Shown: positions 25,733-34,710 of the stretch, in pieces
Position numbering within the stretch: position 1 is the first letter of the stretch
Layout: the number at the start of each line of letters is the position of its first letter
Assembly (NCBI GenBank): GCA_016714745.1
Contig: JADKCG010000010.1
Coordinates: 1 to 64,000, forward strand
Length of the DNA stretch: 64,000 nucleotides
Direction of reading: 5' to 3'
From: Elusimicrobiota bacterium
GTDB taxonomy: Bacteria > Elusimicrobiota > Elusimicrobia > FEN-1173
Notes under the pieces: model-generated
Databases searched by the model: none
What the model was told of the DNA's origin: nothing
The model's input: only the letters and a program-made list of their open reading frames with translations
Position numbers and translations under genes: made by a program

Positions 25733-27484
25733 TTAGGCGGATCGCCCAAAATCGTAGGGTGTGGAATGGACTTCTGGGGGAGAATCGAAGTTATGCGCTG
25801 GGGGAGGGGAGGACAATGTCCATTCTAACGTCTGCGCATTCCAGGGGTTTCCAGAAGCCGGAGGGCCGCGTCGCAGGGACCGAATCATGTTAAAAAGAAA
25901 GATCGCGACGGAAATAAAGATCACAAAGGCGGAGACGCTGATCCACATTTGAAGGGGGCCCATTTCGGGTGGGAAATCGGCGACCCGTCGACGAAGGCCG
26001 TGGGTGCCGGTCCAAAACATGGGAATGAACGTGGCATTGAACCCGTAGAAAAAAAGGGCGAAATGCCAACGTCCTAGTGTTTCATTGTAAAGTCGGCCCG
26101 CCATCTTGGGGAACCAGTAGTAGACCCCGGCAAACATGGCAAAAATTGTCCCGCCCACTATAGTGAAATGAAAATGGGCGGTGACAAATAGGGTATCGTG
26201 CAAATGAACATCCGATGGCACGTCTGCCAAAAATATTCCCGTGAGGCCTCCGATCAGAAAGTTGGCGATGACTCCAACGGCGAAGAGAGTCGGGGTTGTG
26301 AAGCGGATTTGGCCTCGCCACAGGGTTCCCAACGACGCCAAGAACATGATACCCGTGGGGATAGAAATCAATTCTGTTGTGATGAGAAAAGGGAAATTGA
26401 GGAGGCCCCACATCCCGCTGGTAAACATGTGGTGAGCCCAGACCACAAAACTGAGGACCACGATGATCCACAAGGAAAGGACGGCCAGAGGGTAGGCGAA
26501 AAGGGGTTTCCGCGAGAAGACAGGCAATACCTCCAATAAAAGTCCAAAGGCGGGGAGGATCATGATATACACCGCGGGATGGGAATAAAACCAAAAGAGG
26601 TGCTGAAAGAGGATGACGCTCCCCCCACGTGCGGGGTCAAAAAAAGAGGTGTTAAGAACTCGATCAAAAATGACCATAAAAAGAGAACTGGCCACGACAG
26701 ACGTCGCGATGGTAATCACCACGGCGGTGGCGGCAATTGAATGAACAAAAATCGGGATTTTGAAAAACGTCATTCCTTTCGCCCTCATGCGAATGATTGT
26801 CACGAGCAAGTTGACGCCTCCGAAAATCGAAGAAAATCCAGAGGTGGCAAAAGCCAAGAGAAAGAAGAGTTTCCCCACAGGTCCTTTCGTGCTTAATGGG
26901 GCGTAGGCTGTCCAACCAAAATCAAATCCGCCATTAAAAAGGGCGGAAACTAAAATCAAGACGGCCGGGGGAAGGAGCCAAAAGCTCAAGGCGTTTAATC
27001 GGGGGAAAGCCATGTCTTTGGCCCCAATCTGCAAGGGCACAACATAGTTGCCAAACCCTCCCACAATGGCTGTCAAAGCGACCAACACCATGCCAATGCC
27101 ATGGGAACCCATGACAGTGGAGTATGTTTGGGTGGACATGAATTGAAGACCTGCGCGGGCTAATTCGGTTCGCATGATCATGGCCATGATCCCAGCGAAA
27201 AAGAACAAGAAAAAACTGGCGAATAAATACTGAACACCGACGACCTTGTGGTCCGAATTAAAACTAAGGTAGCGGGAAATGCCATGGATTTCAGGTTCTT
27301 CCTCTTCGTTCAACCAACGGCGAAACGCCGTCCCTCCCCCCCCCACGGCAAGGTAGACAGGAATCGCCGCCACATAGGCGATGGCCGCAGAGGCTTCAGC
27401 CGACAGTTGAATTTTCAATAAAAAGAAGAAGCCTAAAAAAGAAATAACCCCAGCGATAATGCCACGCACGAGTCCCGGTATCAC
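25733..27484 (-). CDS. ctaD: Cytochrome c oxidase subunit I, A2 type
   Basis: Catalytic heme-copper subunit, 583 residues, about 13 membrane helices including an extra N-terminal pair. Low-spin heme His in MGSHG, CuB ligands in FYSHPAVY (with the cross-linked Tyr) and VWAHHMF, heme a3/a His in VTAHFHF. FYSHP in place of the usual GHPE marks the A2 subfamily, where Tyr-Ser replaces the D-channel Glu. The D-channel entry Asp is kept in AKDMAFPRLN. The K-channel Lys of PTGIK reads Met here (PTGIM). It is the last gene of the oxidase operon, overlapping ctaC by 4 nt. Confidence 0.95.
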   Translation of the reverse strand: MIPGLVRGIIAGVISFLGFFFLLKIQLSAEASAAIAYVAAIPVYLAVGGGGTAFRRWLNEEEEPEIHGISRYLSFNSDHKVVGVQYLFASFFLFFFAGIMAMIMRTELARAGLQFMSTQTYSTVMGSHGIGMVLVALTAIVGGFGNYVVPLQIGAKDMAFPRLNALSFWLLPPAVLILVSALFNGGFDFGWTAYAPLSTKGPVGKLFFLLAFATSGFSSIFGGVNLLVTIIRMRAKGMTFFKIPIFVHSIAATAVVITIATSVVASSLFMVIFDRVLNTSFFDPARGGSVILFQHLFWFYSHPAVYIMILPAFGLLLEVLPVFSRKPLFAYPLAVLSLWIIVVLSFVVWAHHMFTSGMWGLLNFPFLITTELISIPTGIMFLASLGTLWRGQIRFTTPTLFAVGVIANFLIGGLTGIFLADVPSDVHLHDTLFVTAHFHFTIVGGTIFAMFAGVYYWFPKMAGRLYNETLGRWHFALFFYGFNATFIPMFWTGTHGLRRRVADFPPEMGPLQMWISVSAFVIFISVAIFLFNMIRSLRRGPPASGNPWNAQTLEWTLSSPPPAHNFDSPPEVHSTPYDFGRSA

Positions 27485-28194
27485 CAGCTTTCCCCCTTCA
27501 AACGGTCATTGAATTCCGCCTCGTCCACCACATCCACCCAAGCGGTCATAATCGTGTGGTCCATGCCACAGAGTTCCGAACAGCGTAATTCGTAACTCCC
27601 CTTGAGAGTGGGAGTGATGACGAGCTGAGTGATTTTCCCTGGAACCACATCCTGTTTCAGTCGGAATTGAGGGACCCAAAAAGAATGGATCACGTCGGAG
27701 GATTTAAAAAGGAGCCGCGCTTTTTTTCCGACAGGAAGCACCAGGCGGGCGGAATATTGTTGTTCCACCGGGTAGAAAAACTCCCATGAGAATTGCGACG
27801 CGTTAACGTTCACTTCCAAATCTGCTGTCTGTTGGGAAGCGTGGAGCCGGCGAAGCTCAATGGATCCAAACGCGGCCAATCCCAGAGTGAGAGCGAAGCT
27901 CATCCCAATCCAAAGGGATTCCACCCAACGTCCCTTGCTTTGGTCAAACTTCTCCCCCTCGCCGCCCTTTTTCTTTGCACGAAAAAAAAGGAGGGCGTAG
28001 AAGAGTGCCGCCATGACGAGAGAGTAGATGGGGATTGAAAGCCACAGGACGATGTTAAAGGCGTGATCCACAAATTCAGCTTCCGCCGCCGCGGCCAGCG
28101 GCATCATGGGATAGGTTTTAAAAAGCCAAAAGAGCCCTAACGAAAATAGACCCGCCATCCCCGTGATGATAAAAAAACCGCGCGCTTTTTTCAT
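27481..28194 (-). CDS. ctaC: Cytochrome c oxidase subunit II
   Basis: 237 residues: two N-terminal membrane helices and a periplasmic cupredoxin domain carrying CuA. Ligands: His in IHSFWVPQ, then CSELCGMDHTIM with Cys, Glu, Cys, His and Met. There is no fused cytochrome c domain, so it differs from caa3 enzymes and needs a separate electron donor that is not in this window. Overlaps sco upstream and ctaD downstream by 4 nt each. Confidence 0.94.
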   Translation of the reverse strand: MKKARGFFIITGMAGLFSLGLFWLFKTYPMMPLAAAAEAEFVDHAFNIVLWLSIPIYSLVMAALFYALLFFRAKKKGGEGEKFDQSKGRWVESLWIGMSFALTLGLAAFGSIELRRLHASQQTADLEVNVNASQFSWEFFYPVEQQYSARLVLPVGKKARLLFKSSDVIHSFWVPQFRLKQDVVPGKITQLVITPTLKGSYELRCSELCGMDHTIMTAWVDVVDEAEFNDRLKGESW

Positions 28195-28805
28195 GGGACT
28201 TCTCTCATCAAAGCGGATGCCGCGTCTGCCATGCGGCGGGCCATGCCGTCGTTGGAAGATTCGAAATACTGGCGAATTCTCCCCTGTCCGTCAACCAAAA
28301 CAAATTTTGTGCTATGAATGACCCGGAACCCCGATTCCGCCGCCGGATCTTCCATCATGGGAAGTTTAAACCCCTCAAACACCAGTTTGTAAAGGGTGGG
28401 TTTATCCGCTCGGAGGAAAAACCAACGGGCAGGATCCGCCTCGAACCGGCGTGCGTATTCGGCCAGCACGGTTTGATCGTCGCGGTCAGGGTCCACAGTA
28501 AAGGTGATCAGGCGAACATTGTTCGGAAGAACCTTTTGAAGTTCAGCCATTTTGGCCGACATAAGCGGACAGGGACCGCCACAGCGAGTAAAAATAAAAT
28601 CCGCCACCCATGGGTGACCGCGTAGATCCGCCAACGCCAAAGTGGTGGGACCGTTGGCCGTGGCCGCCGGGAGAGTAAAATCCGGCACATGGCCCAAAGC
28701 TTCTGGTCCTGCCCTACGCGCCGCGATCCAATTCCACAGGGACCCCCCCAAAAAAATCAGGCCGATCGCCAGTCCTGCACCCGCCAACAGAAATCGCCGT
28801 TTCAT
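28191..28805 (-). CDS. sco: SCO1/SenC copper chaperone
   Basis: 204 residues: an N-terminal membrane anchor and a thioredoxin-like domain. The copper site Cys-x3-Cys is in FTRCGGPCPLM, with the distal His in VIHSTKFVLVD. SCO proteins deliver copper to the CuA centre of subunit II, encoded directly downstream with a 4-nt overlap. Intact, start ATG at 28805. Confidence 0.94.
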   Translation of the reverse strand: MKRRFLLAGAGLAIGLIFLGGSLWNWIAARRAGPEALGHVPDFTLPAATANGPTTLALADLRGHPWVADFIFTRCGGPCPLMSAKMAELQKVLPNNVRLITFTVDPDRDDQTVLAEYARRFEADPARWFFLRADKPTLYKLVFEGFKLPMMEDPAAESGFRVIHSTKFVLVDGQGRIRQYFESSNDGMARRMADAASALMREVP

Positions 28806-29074
28806 CGGTTAAAGAGGCCCACGTCGGGGAATATTCCAAACGCCAAAATAAGGACAGCCAAAACACCTACAATCACCGCCCCACGGGGCACAGCCCCGGC
28901 GGTTTTAAGACGCATGAAATACCATCCAATTAAAAAGGCTTTGAACGCCGCAAACGCCAACGCAACGGTCACCGCCATTCCACTTCCCAGGTGGAGCCGA
29001 GACGCCCCCACGCTGACCAACGTCACAAAGACCAACCCAATAAAAAGCACTGTCGAGAATTTTTCTTCGTTCAT
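28802..29074 (-). CDS. ctaF: Cytochrome c oxidase subunit IV (CtaF/CyoD-like)
   Basis: 90 residues with three membrane helices. LAFAAFKAFLIGWYFMRLK is typical of the small prokaryotic COX4/CyoD subunit, which stabilises the complex. I chose ATG at 29074 rather than the longer frame (29212) because it overlaps the stop of ctaE as ATGA and starts MNEEKFSTVLF; the extension would be out-of-family sequence overlapping ctaE. Overlaps sco by 4 nt. Confidence 0.85.
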   Translation of the reverse strand: MNEEKFSTVLFIGLVFVTLVSVGASRLHLGSGMAVTVALAFAAFKAFLIGWYFMRLKTAGAVPRGAVIVGVLAVLILAFGIFPDVGLFNR

Positions 29075-29701
29075 ATAAGGTAGAACAACGGAAAAAGGAA
29101 AACCCACACAACATCGACAAAGTGCCAGTAAAGCCCAGCGTATTCCACTTTTCGGGCAAAGGCAGGCGACGCGATACGGCGGGGGGCCCCGCGTTTTAAT
29201 AACCAATTCCAAAGAATTCCAATCACCACGTGGAGTCCGTGAAACCCAGTCAGGACAAAATAGAATGAGATGAAGATATTAAGCCCCGGGTTGGCCTCCA
29301 TAAAAGGACTGCGAGGAAAATACCCGTGATGAATCTTCAAAGCATACTCGCCGATTTTGACGCAAAGGAAAAGCAACCCCAAAAAAATGGTGTATCCCAT
29401 GAAGCGGGAAAATGTTTTCTCGTCGTGTTTCTCTGATGCCAACACCGCCCGCACCATGGTGTAGGAACTGGAAATTAAAATAAGTGTGTTCGTGGTGGCC
29501 AGGGCAAGGCCAACGGGATATCCTTCTTTCGGCCAAGCCGGAGCCCCGATGGCACAAACGGAGCTCCCATAACGTAACATGAAATAACTAACGAGGAATC
29601 CGCCAAACAGCATGATTTCGGAGAGAATAAAAGCCAAATCCGATCTGCCCGATATCCGAATGCGAGGACGCCTCGTCTTTAGCGTGCACAAGAGTGTTCA
29701 T
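29071..29701 (-). CDS. ctaE: Cytochrome c oxidase subunit III (5' frame uncertain)
   Basis: About 209 residues with five to six membrane helices. SEIMLFGGFLVSYFMLRYG, ANPGLNIFISFYFVLTGFHGLHVVIG and YAGLYWHFVDVVWVFLFPLFYL are subunit III signatures. The main frame begins only with TTG at 29691. In another frame an ATG at 29701 encodes MNTLVHAKDEASSHSDIGQI, a plausible polar N-terminus that would join after a one-base change near 29635-29650. I annotate from 29701 on that basis. First gene of the oxidase operon, behind a good promoter. Confidence 0.85.
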
Positions 29702-29721
29702 AGGGTGGTTGAATGGTGACA

Positions 29722-29750
29722 ATAGTAGTAGGTTTTCTTTGGTTTGGCAA
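29722..29750 (-). promoter_or_regulatory. Promoter of the cytochrome oxidase operon
   Basis: On the minus strand, TTGCCA (29745-29750), a 17-bp spacer and TACTAT (29722-29727), about 20 bp before the ATG at 29701. Position supports the upstream start for ctaE. Confidence 0.55.
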
Positions 29751-29791
29751 CGGTTGGGGGGACTCTCCCTGCTTAACCTCGGAGCGGATAT

Positions 29792-30877
29792 TTAAAGTAC
29801 TTTAGATAAAGCTGAGGTCCCCGCTACGTGAATGGTTTGGGTGGGAAAGGCAAACGACACATTGCGAGAGTCAAACTCCATTTTAATGGCTAGGTTAATG
29901 GCTTGTTGAACGTCCATGCTTACGTTGTAGTCAGGGGAAAGGACGTAGAAAACGATTTCAAAATCCAAGCTGGAGGGGCCAAACGCCACAAAATGGGCAC
30001 GATCAAAGCGGGTCTGGGGAACAGTTTCAACAATGGTCCGCAAGAGGCCCGGGATTTGTTGAACGACGTTGACCGGAGTATCGTAGGTGACGCCCACACG
30101 GAACAATACGCGCCGTTCCTGCATTCGCTTGAAATTCTGAACACGTGACCCCGTGAGATCGGTGTTAGAAAAAACCAGTTGTTCCCCCCCCAAACTCCTG
30201 AGACGAGTTGTTTTGATGCCAATGACCTCCACCGTTCCTCGGGCCTCGCCCACAACGATAAAATCCCCCACCTCAAAGGGTTTGTCAAACAGAATAGACA
30301 CATAACTCAAGAGATCTCCCAAGATCGCCTGAGACGCCAACGCCACGGCAACGCCGCCAATCCCCAACCCGGTAATGATCGCAGAAAGCTTGAACCCGAA
30401 ATTGTCCAGAAGGATGATGGTCCCCGCGCCCCAAAGGAGGACAGTCAAAAAAGGGGTAAGGGAATGGGCCCGTCGAGCCAGATCCGCATCCCCGTGCCGA
30501 GGCAACCACACGTTAAAAATGAGAAATTTCAACATCCCGTTGGCCAGTCGCACCCCTGCCCAAAGAAACCAAAACGCCGTCACATAACGAAAAAGGTGGG
30601 TGAGCGTTGGTGAAAGAGAGAGGGCTGAAAAGGAGACGATGAAAGCCCCCAAATACAAAAAGGCGGGGAGGTGGTTGCCGAGACCTTCCAGTAAGAGGTC
30701 GTCAAATTTCGTTTTAGAGTTTTCCGCCCATTTTTTAAATCGAGACATCCCCCACCGATTAAAGGCCCACACCGTGAGCGAAAGAAAAATCCACACGGCC
30801 AAGGCCGTGGCGTAAGGCACCGCGCCGCGACCGGATTCAAGTTTGGCAATAAATTCAGGAAATGCGTGAATGTTCAT
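29792..30877 (-). CDS. MscS-family mechanosensitive channel
   Basis: 361 residues. Four or more N-terminal membrane helices lead to the pore-lining helix and beta domain: LGIGGVAVALASQAILGDLLSYVSILFDKPFEVGDFI is the family core, written here only by its span (about residues 172-208). The cytoplasmic alpha/beta domain follows. Such channels release solutes on hypo-osmotic shock. It is a single gene between the oxidase operon and the YtxH-like gene. ATG start at 30877. Confidence 0.9.
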   Translation of the reverse strand: MNIHAFPEFIAKLESGRGAVPYATALAVWIFLSLTVWAFNRWGMSRFKKWAENSKTKFDDLLLEGLGNHLPAFLYLGAFIVSFSALSLSPTLTHLFRYVTAFWFLWAGVRLANGMLKFLIFNVWLPRHGDADLARRAHSLTPFLTVLLWGAGTIILLDNFGFKLSAIITGLGIGGVAVALASQAILGDLLSYVSILFDKPFEVGDFIVVGEARGTVEVIGIKTTRLRSLGGEQLVFSNTDLTGSRVQNFKRMQERRVLFRVGVTYDTPVNVVQQIPGLLRTIVETVPQTRFDRAHFVAFGPSSLDFEIVFYVLSPDYNVSMDVQQAINLAIKMEFDSRNVSFAFPTQTIHVAGTSALSKVL

Positions 30878-30985
30878 GGGAGGACCAATGAGTGTGACAA
30901 CACAAATCCCAGCTGCTGCCCCATTCCTCGGACAATGGGAAAACCGAGCAATGGGGCAACGAAGCCGTCTGAGATCAGAACCGAA

Positions 30986-31312
30986 TTAGGATTTTTTAAG
31001 AGACGCCAGGTCCTTGCTGAAATGGGCCCATGCCTCTTTAAGGTCAGAGACCAACCCCGCCAGTTCAGACTTATTAACCTCTTTCATACGACTATACCGA
31101 TCGCTCACTTGATCCACGGTCTTTTTAAAGTTAGCCTGATTGATCTCGTTTAAACCGCCCAACGTTTCTTTAATCTCTTTTTTCATTTTCTCAGCCCAGA
31201 GTTGTGTTTTTACTCGGACTTTGGGATTTTTCTTGTAAAGAAGAAACGCCCCCGCTGTTGCGGCCAACGCTAACCCAAACCCCGTTCCCAAAGCTTTCGT
31301 CACTTTACCCAT
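30986..31312 (-). CDS. YtxH-like small membrane-anchored protein
   Basis: 108 residues: one N-terminal hydrophobic helix (LGTGFGLALAATAGAFLLYKK) followed by a charged, helical, probably coiled-coil tail. This layout resembles YtxH-type envelope stress proteins, but similarity is compositional. ATG at 31312 has a strong AGGAGG 7 nt upstream, better than the longer frame starting at 31366. No operon partner is evident. Confidence 0.7.
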   Translation of the reverse strand: MGKVTKALGTGFGLALAATAGAFLLYKKNPKVRVKTQLWAEKMKKEIKETLGGLNEINQANFKKTVDQVSDRYSRMKEVNKSELAGLVSDLKEAWAHFSKDLASLKKS

Positions 31313-31378
31313 AACCGCCTCCTCGGACGGCCATCGCCACAAGCCGTCAAGACCTAATAATACCAAAAGAAAGGCAGG

Positions 31379-31519
31379 TTAATCCTCTTTGTGAACGGGA
31401 AAGTGGGCCAAAATTTTAAGCTGGTCGATTGTTAAGAGTTTTTCCGCTTCAGGAAAAAGAGAAATTTCCTTGTGTTCCATGTGGGGGAGGTTTGCGAAAA
31501 TTTCAAGGCAAAAAAGCAT
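31379..31519 (-). pseudogene. C-terminal remnant of a hemerythrin-like protein
   Basis: A 46-codon frame ending MEHKEISLFPEAEKLLTIDQ then LKILAHF. It matches the fourth-helix His/Glu region of hemerythrin-like proteins and parallels LPHMNNEEEHIFPVASRLI in the complete gene at 31934-32407. The first three helices are missing, and upstream sequence in all frames shows no trace of them. Likely a truncated duplicate or a gene cut by rearrangement. Confidence 0.5.
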
Positions 31520-31667
31520 CCCGGGAGAAAAAGCCTTTGAATTTATTTTTGTGGATTTATCGGTGGGGTATGGCTTTCAAACTCTCTCCTGCGTGCCAAA
31601 TCATCAACCACGGATGCCGCGGAAACATGCGCCGCCCGGCTTCCCGCGTCACCCTGCGAGCCTCTCA

Positions 31668-31878
31668 TTATTTCTTGCCCATGGCCGCCCCGCACTTCGG
31701 ACATGTCAAAGAAGAAAATCGAAACCGGCTTTGGGGGAACCGACGTCCCACATTTAGGGCAATGCCCCCCACCCGTCCCGCCTTTGTTTAGGCCTTTTAA
31801 TCCCGTGTCCGAGATCGTCCCCGGCCCCTCAAATGTTTTTCCGACCTTCATGGTATTTTGTTGGTTTCGCCCCGGCAT
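31668..31878 (-). CDS. Small double zinc-ribbon protein (frameshifted)
   Basis: In the frame starting ATG at 31878 (MPGRNQQNTMKVGKTFEG...) there is one HCPKCGTSVPP motif, after which the frame reads improbable residues. A one-base change in or near the G5 run at 31733-31737 moves to a frame with SSLTCPKCGAAMGKK and a stop at 31668. The restored protein has about 69 residues and two CPxCG knuckles. GGGGGA lies upstream of the ATG. Function unknown; two such knuckles usually bind one zinc ion. Confidence 0.6.
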
Positions 31879-31933
31879 GTGTTATCCCCCTATGACGATA
31901 AGAGTATTTGGTTTCTGATCGTGCCCTCAGTGG

Positions 31934-32407
31934 CTAAAAAGCAGGATAAAATTCAGATAGAGCCATGGTTTCTAATTGTCTATAAGGTATCAATCGGGAG
32001 GCTACGGGAAAGATATGTTCCTCTTCGTTATTCATGTGGGGCAAAAAAGCTTCGGCGAGGTCTCGATAACTTTCAAACCATTTCGCGCTGAGCGGACGGG
32101 ACACAAGATCCTGTTCCAGAACGTAAACACACCTTCCCACGCTAAAATGCTCATCTTGCAAATGGTGAAAAATTTCCGAGCGTGCGACATCGCTGGAAGC
32201 GGGTTTCAGATACCCCAACAATGCAGGAAAAAGAACAGACGATTCCCGTCGAAGATGAATCCGGTGCCTGTCACGAAACAATTGAACCAATTCCGAAGCA
32301 CGAAGAATCGTCTCTTCTAAAGCGGGGGAAGAAGAAAGACTTTCAAGTTTCTCTAACGTCTCTTTGAAATAAGCGTGATCGTCAAAGAGTTGTTGAACAA
32401 TGGTCAT
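31934..32407 (-). CDS. Hemerythrin-like (HHE domain) protein
   Basis: 157 residues, all helical. Iron-ligand candidates: His in LFDDHAYFKE, His/Glu in FRDRHRIHLRRESSVLFP, His in HLQDEHFSVG and the C-terminal LPHMNNEEEHIFP. Members bind a di-iron centre and sense or carry oxygen, or repair iron clusters. Intact, ATG start at 32407. The position near the terminal oxidase suits oxygen handling, but no regulator is attached. Confidence 0.85.
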   Translation of the reverse strand: MTIVQQLFDDHAYFKETLEKLESLSSSPALEETILRASELVQLFRDRHRIHLRRESSVLFPALLGYLKPASSDVARSEIFHHLQDEHFSVGRCVYVLEQDLVSRPLSAKWFESYRDLAEAFLPHMNNEEEHIFPVASRLIPYRQLETMALSEFYPAF

Positions 32408-32494
32408 AGGGCCCTCCAGAAAAAAAGCGCCAACCTTCCTTCCCCCGGCCTCTGATGTTATTAAGCCTGCCCGCCTTGGGTAAACACCAATATT

Positions 32495-33091
32495 CTACTT
32501 AAATTTTACACCACAGCCATAAGGTTTCGTGGTCGATGTGGAAATCGGTTTCCCCTCCAACGCTTCGTTCAATCCCACCCGAACGTAATTTACCGCCCCC
32601 TTCACGTCGGCCGGATCCGCGGAGGGCTTATCGTCAATGGCGCCTTGATAAATCAAAATTCCTTTCGGGTTAATAATAAACATGTGCGGAGTGGTCTTGG
32701 CCCCATATAACCGGCCCACCTTGCCCCATTCGTCCAAAAGGATTGCCGTGGCAACCCCGCCCTTTTCCTCAGCCACCTTCCGCCATTCCATGGGTTTCAT
32801 GTGGCCTTGTTTGCCTTCCGCCGACGAACAAACCGACAGCCATTGAACACCTTTGCCCACAAACTCTTTTTGAAGTGCCTGCATGTTACCCGAATCGTAA
32901 TGTTTTTTAACAAAGGGACACCCGTGATTGATCCATTCCAAAACCACAAATTTGTCGCGAAGCTTCGCCAACGATACCGGTTGACCGTTGATGTCTTGCA
33001 ACGTAAACTCCGGCGCCGGCTGACCCGTTTCCACAGCAAAACCAATCGATACAAACCCCAAGATCATCCCCAACACCGTCCATCGTTTCAT
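32495..33091 (-). CDS. Exported thioredoxin-like (AhpC/TSA-type) protein
   Basis: 198 residues with a signal peptide (MKRWTVLGMILGFVSIGFAVE) and a redoxin domain: APEFTLQDINGQPVSLA, then EWINHGCPFVKKHYDSGNMQ with the active-site Cys, and TTPHMFIINPKG with the cis-Pro. A single Cys at the CxxC position suggests a peroxiredoxin or a partly active reductase. The start overlaps the DsbD-like gene by 4 nt, so electrons from DsbD are the likely source of reduction. Confidence 0.85.
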   Translation of the reverse strand: MKRWTVLGMILGFVSIGFAVETGQPAPEFTLQDINGQPVSLAKLRDKFVVLEWINHGCPFVKKHYDSGNMQALQKEFVGKGVQWLSVCSSAEGKQGHMKPMEWRKVAEEKGGVATAILLDEWGKVGRLYGAKTTPHMFIINPKGILIYQGAIDDKPSADPADVKGAVNYVRVGLNEALEGKPISTSTTKPYGCGVKFK

Positions 33092-34710
33092 AAGGATCTC
33101 CTTTTTATTGCTTCGATCACAATATCTGGCGTCAGGAGAGTGGGCAAAACCACCGGATCCCGACCGGGATAATATAGCACGTACAGAGGCACACCGTTGC
33201 GCCCAAACTGTTCCAACGCCTGACTGATGGCGGGATCGCGGTTCGTCCAGTCGGCAATAATTACGGTAATCCCGTTGTCCGCAAAGGCCTGCTTCACTTT
33301 ATCGGTCGAAAGAGTCGTCCGCTCGTTCACCTGGCAGGTGATACACCAGGCCGCCGTAAAATCAACAAACACCGGCCGCCCCTCCGCCAAGAGGGATTCC
33401 ACTTTCGCTTGGGAATACGAGGTCACCCCCGCCGGTTTTAATTGAATGGCCAACACCCACAACAGCCAAAGACAGGTGCCAAAGAAAAGGATGGAGAGCC
33501 CTTTTTTAAGCCGTACCATCCACCCCCCCGGTTTCGGGATCCACCGAACGGCTCCCGGAAAGAAAGATAACAAAACATAAGGAAACGCCATCCCAAATCC
33601 CATAGCCCCAAAGATGGCCAACGACACCCCCGCCGGCTGAGTCAACGCAAACCCCAACGCCGATCCCATAAAAGGCGCTGTGCAAGGAGTTGCCACTAAA
33701 ACAGCCAACACCCCGCTAAAAAAAGCATTCGCCGCCGATTTCCCCCCCAACAACCCACCCAACCCGATTAAGGAAGTCCCAATCTCAAAAACGCCCAAAA
33801 GGTTAAGCCCCAACAAAAAGAAGAGCCCCGCCATAAACCCCACAAATATCGGCGATTGAAGTTGAAACCCCCACCCCAACTTCTCCCCACCCGCCCGAAG
33901 AAAAATCAAAAGTCCCGCCAAAGCCAAAAACGAAACTAAAACCCCCGCCCCATACAGTATCCCATGCCGCCGAAGCGTTTCCCGAGGCGTCTCCAAAAAC
34001 CCAATAACCTTAATGGATAACACCGGCAAAACACAAGGCATAAGGTTAAGCAACACCCCCCCCAAAAACGCAAACAACACCGCAAGTAACCCCCCTATTT
34101 TTCTGCCCTTCGTAGCACGGGCATCCTGCCCGTGTGCCGTTACCTCTAACCCCGCCCGAGCCAATTCAAAAAACGCCTTCATCTCATCCGACGGCGCCCC
34201 CGGCCGATCCGACACCGGCACCCCCACCGAAACTTCCGCTTTCCCCGGTACACACTCTTCTTTACATTCCAACCAAGAAACCATCGCCGCCAAATCCACG
34301 TTCCGCGCGCCCAATTTTTCCGGCGGAGTGATTAAAACCAAAAGCGAAACTTCCCCCTCATACCCAAAGTTGACAAGAGGCGGCATCTCAATGCGCTGAG
34401 GCACCGGCCATAAAATCTCCCCCGCCGTAAACCCCTCCGGCAGACGCCACTGAATCTTGGTGGGCAATCCCGAATCCCCGGGCTCTTTGTAATAGGTGTG
34501 CCACCCCGGGTCGTGGGATAATTTGACAGCAACAAAAAACGGCACCCCCGCCGCAACAGCCGAAGGTTCCGCCAAAAGTTCCACCCGCACATGGGCCCCC
34601 CCCGCCCGAAGTCCAACAACCGCCAAAAATAAAACCAATAGGGGACGGAGACAACTAATCAACTTATTTATAAACTCCCTCTGAAAACACACCGCATTCT
34701 CTTTATTCAT
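33088..34710 (-). CDS. dsbD: Thiol:disulfide interchange protein, DsbD/ScsB type
   Basis: About 540 residues from ATG 34710, which overlaps the yecH stop by 8 nt. A signal peptide leads to an N-terminal DsbD-like periplasmic domain with a Cys pair (CKEECVPG), then eight membrane helices with the reactive Cys in LMPCVLPVLSIK and ATPCTAPFMG, and a C-terminal thioredoxin domain with AAWCITCQVNE. It moves reducing power from cytosolic thioredoxin to the periplasm. A dispersed palindrome has been read into the protein as AHGQDARATKG, between the first domain and the membrane part. Confidence 0.92.
   Translation of the reverse strand: MNKENAVCFQREFINKLISCLRPLLVLFLAVVGLRAGGAHVRVELLAEPSAVAAGVPFFVAVKLSHDPGWHTYYKEPGDSGLPTKIQWRLPEGFTAGEILWPVPQRIEMPPLVNFGYEGEVSLLVLITPPEKLGARNVDLAAMVSWLECKEECVPGKAEVSVGVPVSDRPGAPSDEMKAFFELARAGLEVTAHGQDARATKGRKIGGLLAVLFAFLGGVLLNLMPCVLPVLSIKVIGFLETPRETLRRHGILYGAGVLVSFLALAGLLIFLRAGGEKLGWGFQLQSPIFVGFMAGLFFLLGLNLLGVFEIGTSLIGLGGLLGGKSAANAFFSGVLAVLVATPCTAPFMGSALGFALTQPAGVSLAIFGAMGFGMAFPYVLLSFFPGAVRWIPKPGGWMVRLKKGLSILFFGTCLWLLWVLAIQLKPAGVTSYSQAKVESLLAEGRPVFVDFTAAWCITCQVNERTTLSTDKVKQAFADNGITVIIADWTNRDPAISQALEQFGRNGVPLYVLYYPGRDPVVLPTLLTPDIVIEAIKRRSL
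34112..34137. repeat. Dispersed palindrome within dsbD, family of 61016-61037
   Basis: GCACGGGCATCCTGCCCGTG is a perfect stem of CACGGGCA/TGCCCGTG around TCC. On the minus strand it encodes HGQDARA, a motif I know from many environmental bacteria as a repeat read into proteins. A similar copy lies at 61016-61037 and a related palindrome at 59859-59880. Confidence 0.7.

Noticed and set aside
31703..31918. Plus-strand frame opposite the zinc-ribbon gene
   Set aside because: The minus strand carries two CPKCG motifs and a ribosome-binding site; the plus frame has neither.
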